This document shows positions 30,331 to 30,917 of a stretch of DNA of 30,917 nt, one piece after another. The DNA is from CALXCT01 sp964422185 (GTDB taxonomy: Bacteria; Bacillota; Clostridia; Oscillospirales; Oscillospiraceae): the NCBI GenBank assembly GCA_964422185.1, contig CAYRAG010000019.1, forward strand, positions 1-30,917. The letters are read 5' to 3'. Position 1 is the first letter of the stretch. Each line of letters begins with the position of its first letter. Under the pieces are notes generated by a model that worked only from the letters and a program-made list of their open reading frames with translations, searched no databases and had not been told where the DNA came from. The position numbers and the translations under genes were made by a program.

Positions 30331-30917
30331 TCACGCCTCCTTTCCCGTGCTCGAAAACGCGCCCACCGCGCACAGCTGGCTGCACACGCCGCAGCCCACG
30401 CACTGGGTGGCGTCCACGCGGACTTTCCGATCCGCCAGGGAGATGGCCGGGCAGCCGATCCGCATACAGGTTCTGCAGCCCACGCACCTGTCCGGATCCA
30501 CCGCCAGCGGCGCGCTGTGCCTGACATACTTGAGCAGCGCGCACGGCCGCCGGCTGATGATCACGGACGGCTCCTCCGCCGCCAGCTCCTCTTTCAGCAC
30601 CGCGTCGCACTCGGCCAGGTCGTAGGGATCCACCACCCGCACCCGCTCAATGCCCATGGCGCGGCACAGGGACTCCAGGTCGATTTTCCCCGCCGGATCC
30701 CCCTTGATGTTGTACCCGGTGGTGGGATTCTGCTGATGCCCCGTCATGCCGGTGATGGAGTTGTCCAGAATGATTACGGTGGAGTTGGACCGGTTGTACG
30801 CGATATCCGCCAGGCCGGTCATGCCGGAGTGCATGAAAGTGGAGTCCCCGATGACCGCCACTGTCTTTTTCTCGTGTTCCGCGCCGCCCGCCTTGTTAAA
30901 CCCGTGCAGGCTGCTGA
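30331..30917 (-). CDS. iorA: indolepyruvate ferredoxin oxidoreductase, alpha subunit (C-terminal part, cut by the window edge)
   Basis: Only the last 195 codons are inside the window; the frame runs open to the right edge. The visible part has the end of the thiamine-diphosphate-binding domain (VIGDSTFMHSGMTGLADIAY, with ILDNSITGMTGHQQNP contacting Mg/TPP) and two C-terminal ferredoxin motifs, CVGCRTCMRIGC and CVGCGVCSQLC, which are typical of IorA. It is cotranscribed with iorB, directly downstream. Confidence 0.95.
   Translation of the reverse strand, partial: SSLHGFNKAGGAEHEKKTVAVIGDSTFMHSGMTGLADIAYNRSNSTVIILDNSITGMTGHQQNPTTGYNIKGDPAGKIDLESLCRAMGIERVRVVDPYDLAECDAVLKEELAAEEPSVIISRRPCALLKYVRHSAPLAVDPDRCVGCRTCMRIGCPAISLADRKVRVDATQCVGCGVCSQLCAVGAFSSTGKEA

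Overview
The window looks like a piece of a GC-rich, Gram-positive, strictly anaerobic bacterium of the Clostridia type, probably from a draft or metagenome assembly because it holds a 100-N scaffold gap. The evidence is a Firmicutes-style division and cell wall cluster with a PASTA-tailed class B penicillin-binding protein, plus anaerobic fermentation genes: indolepyruvate ferredoxin oxidoreductase, a 2-hydroxyacyl-CoA dehydratase/activase system and a cytoplasmic molybdopterin enzyme. I cannot name the species.

Region 1 (338-11183, minus strand) is the dcw cluster, in transcription order mraZ, rsmH, ftsL, class B PBP, a shrunken Mur-ligase-like gene, mraY, ftsW, murG, ftsQ, ftsZ. A TTGCAT/TATACT promoter and a three-repeat MraZ-type operator precede mraZ. 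ftsZ has its own promoter. A large hairpin separates ftsL from the PBP gene. No complete murE, murF or murD is in the cluster.

Region 2 (11184-12158) is about 1 kb without a convincing gene. It contains a minus-strand terminator with no gene in front of it and a gap flanked on both sides by the same 55 bp, which looks like a k-mer overlap artefact.

Region 3 (12159-18953) is the accessory part and the best place to look for something new. A plus-strand operon encodes a molybdopterin oxidoreductase with only three of the four usual N-terminal cluster cysteines, a ferredoxin subunit reduced from four clusters to two, a 66-residue orphan protein, and a GNAT acetyltransferase with a cysteine-rich tail. 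It ends at a bidirectional terminator facing a LysR regulator. Behind that, on the minus strand, are a radical SAM/SPASM-like protein and a TetR regulator.

Region 4 (19382-26165) holds kptA with a translationally coupled small gene, then an operon of an acyl-CoA dehydratase activase, its dehydratase-like partner (split here into two genes) and a PLP aminotransferase.

Region 5 (26207-30917) has a degenerate IS1634-type transposase, a sodium:solute symporter whose promoter lies inside a perfect 11-bp inverted repeat, and the iorB and (partial) iorA genes. Aminotransferase, symporter and IorAB together would fit uptake and oxidative fermentation of amino acids through 2-oxo acids, but this is inferred from proximity only.
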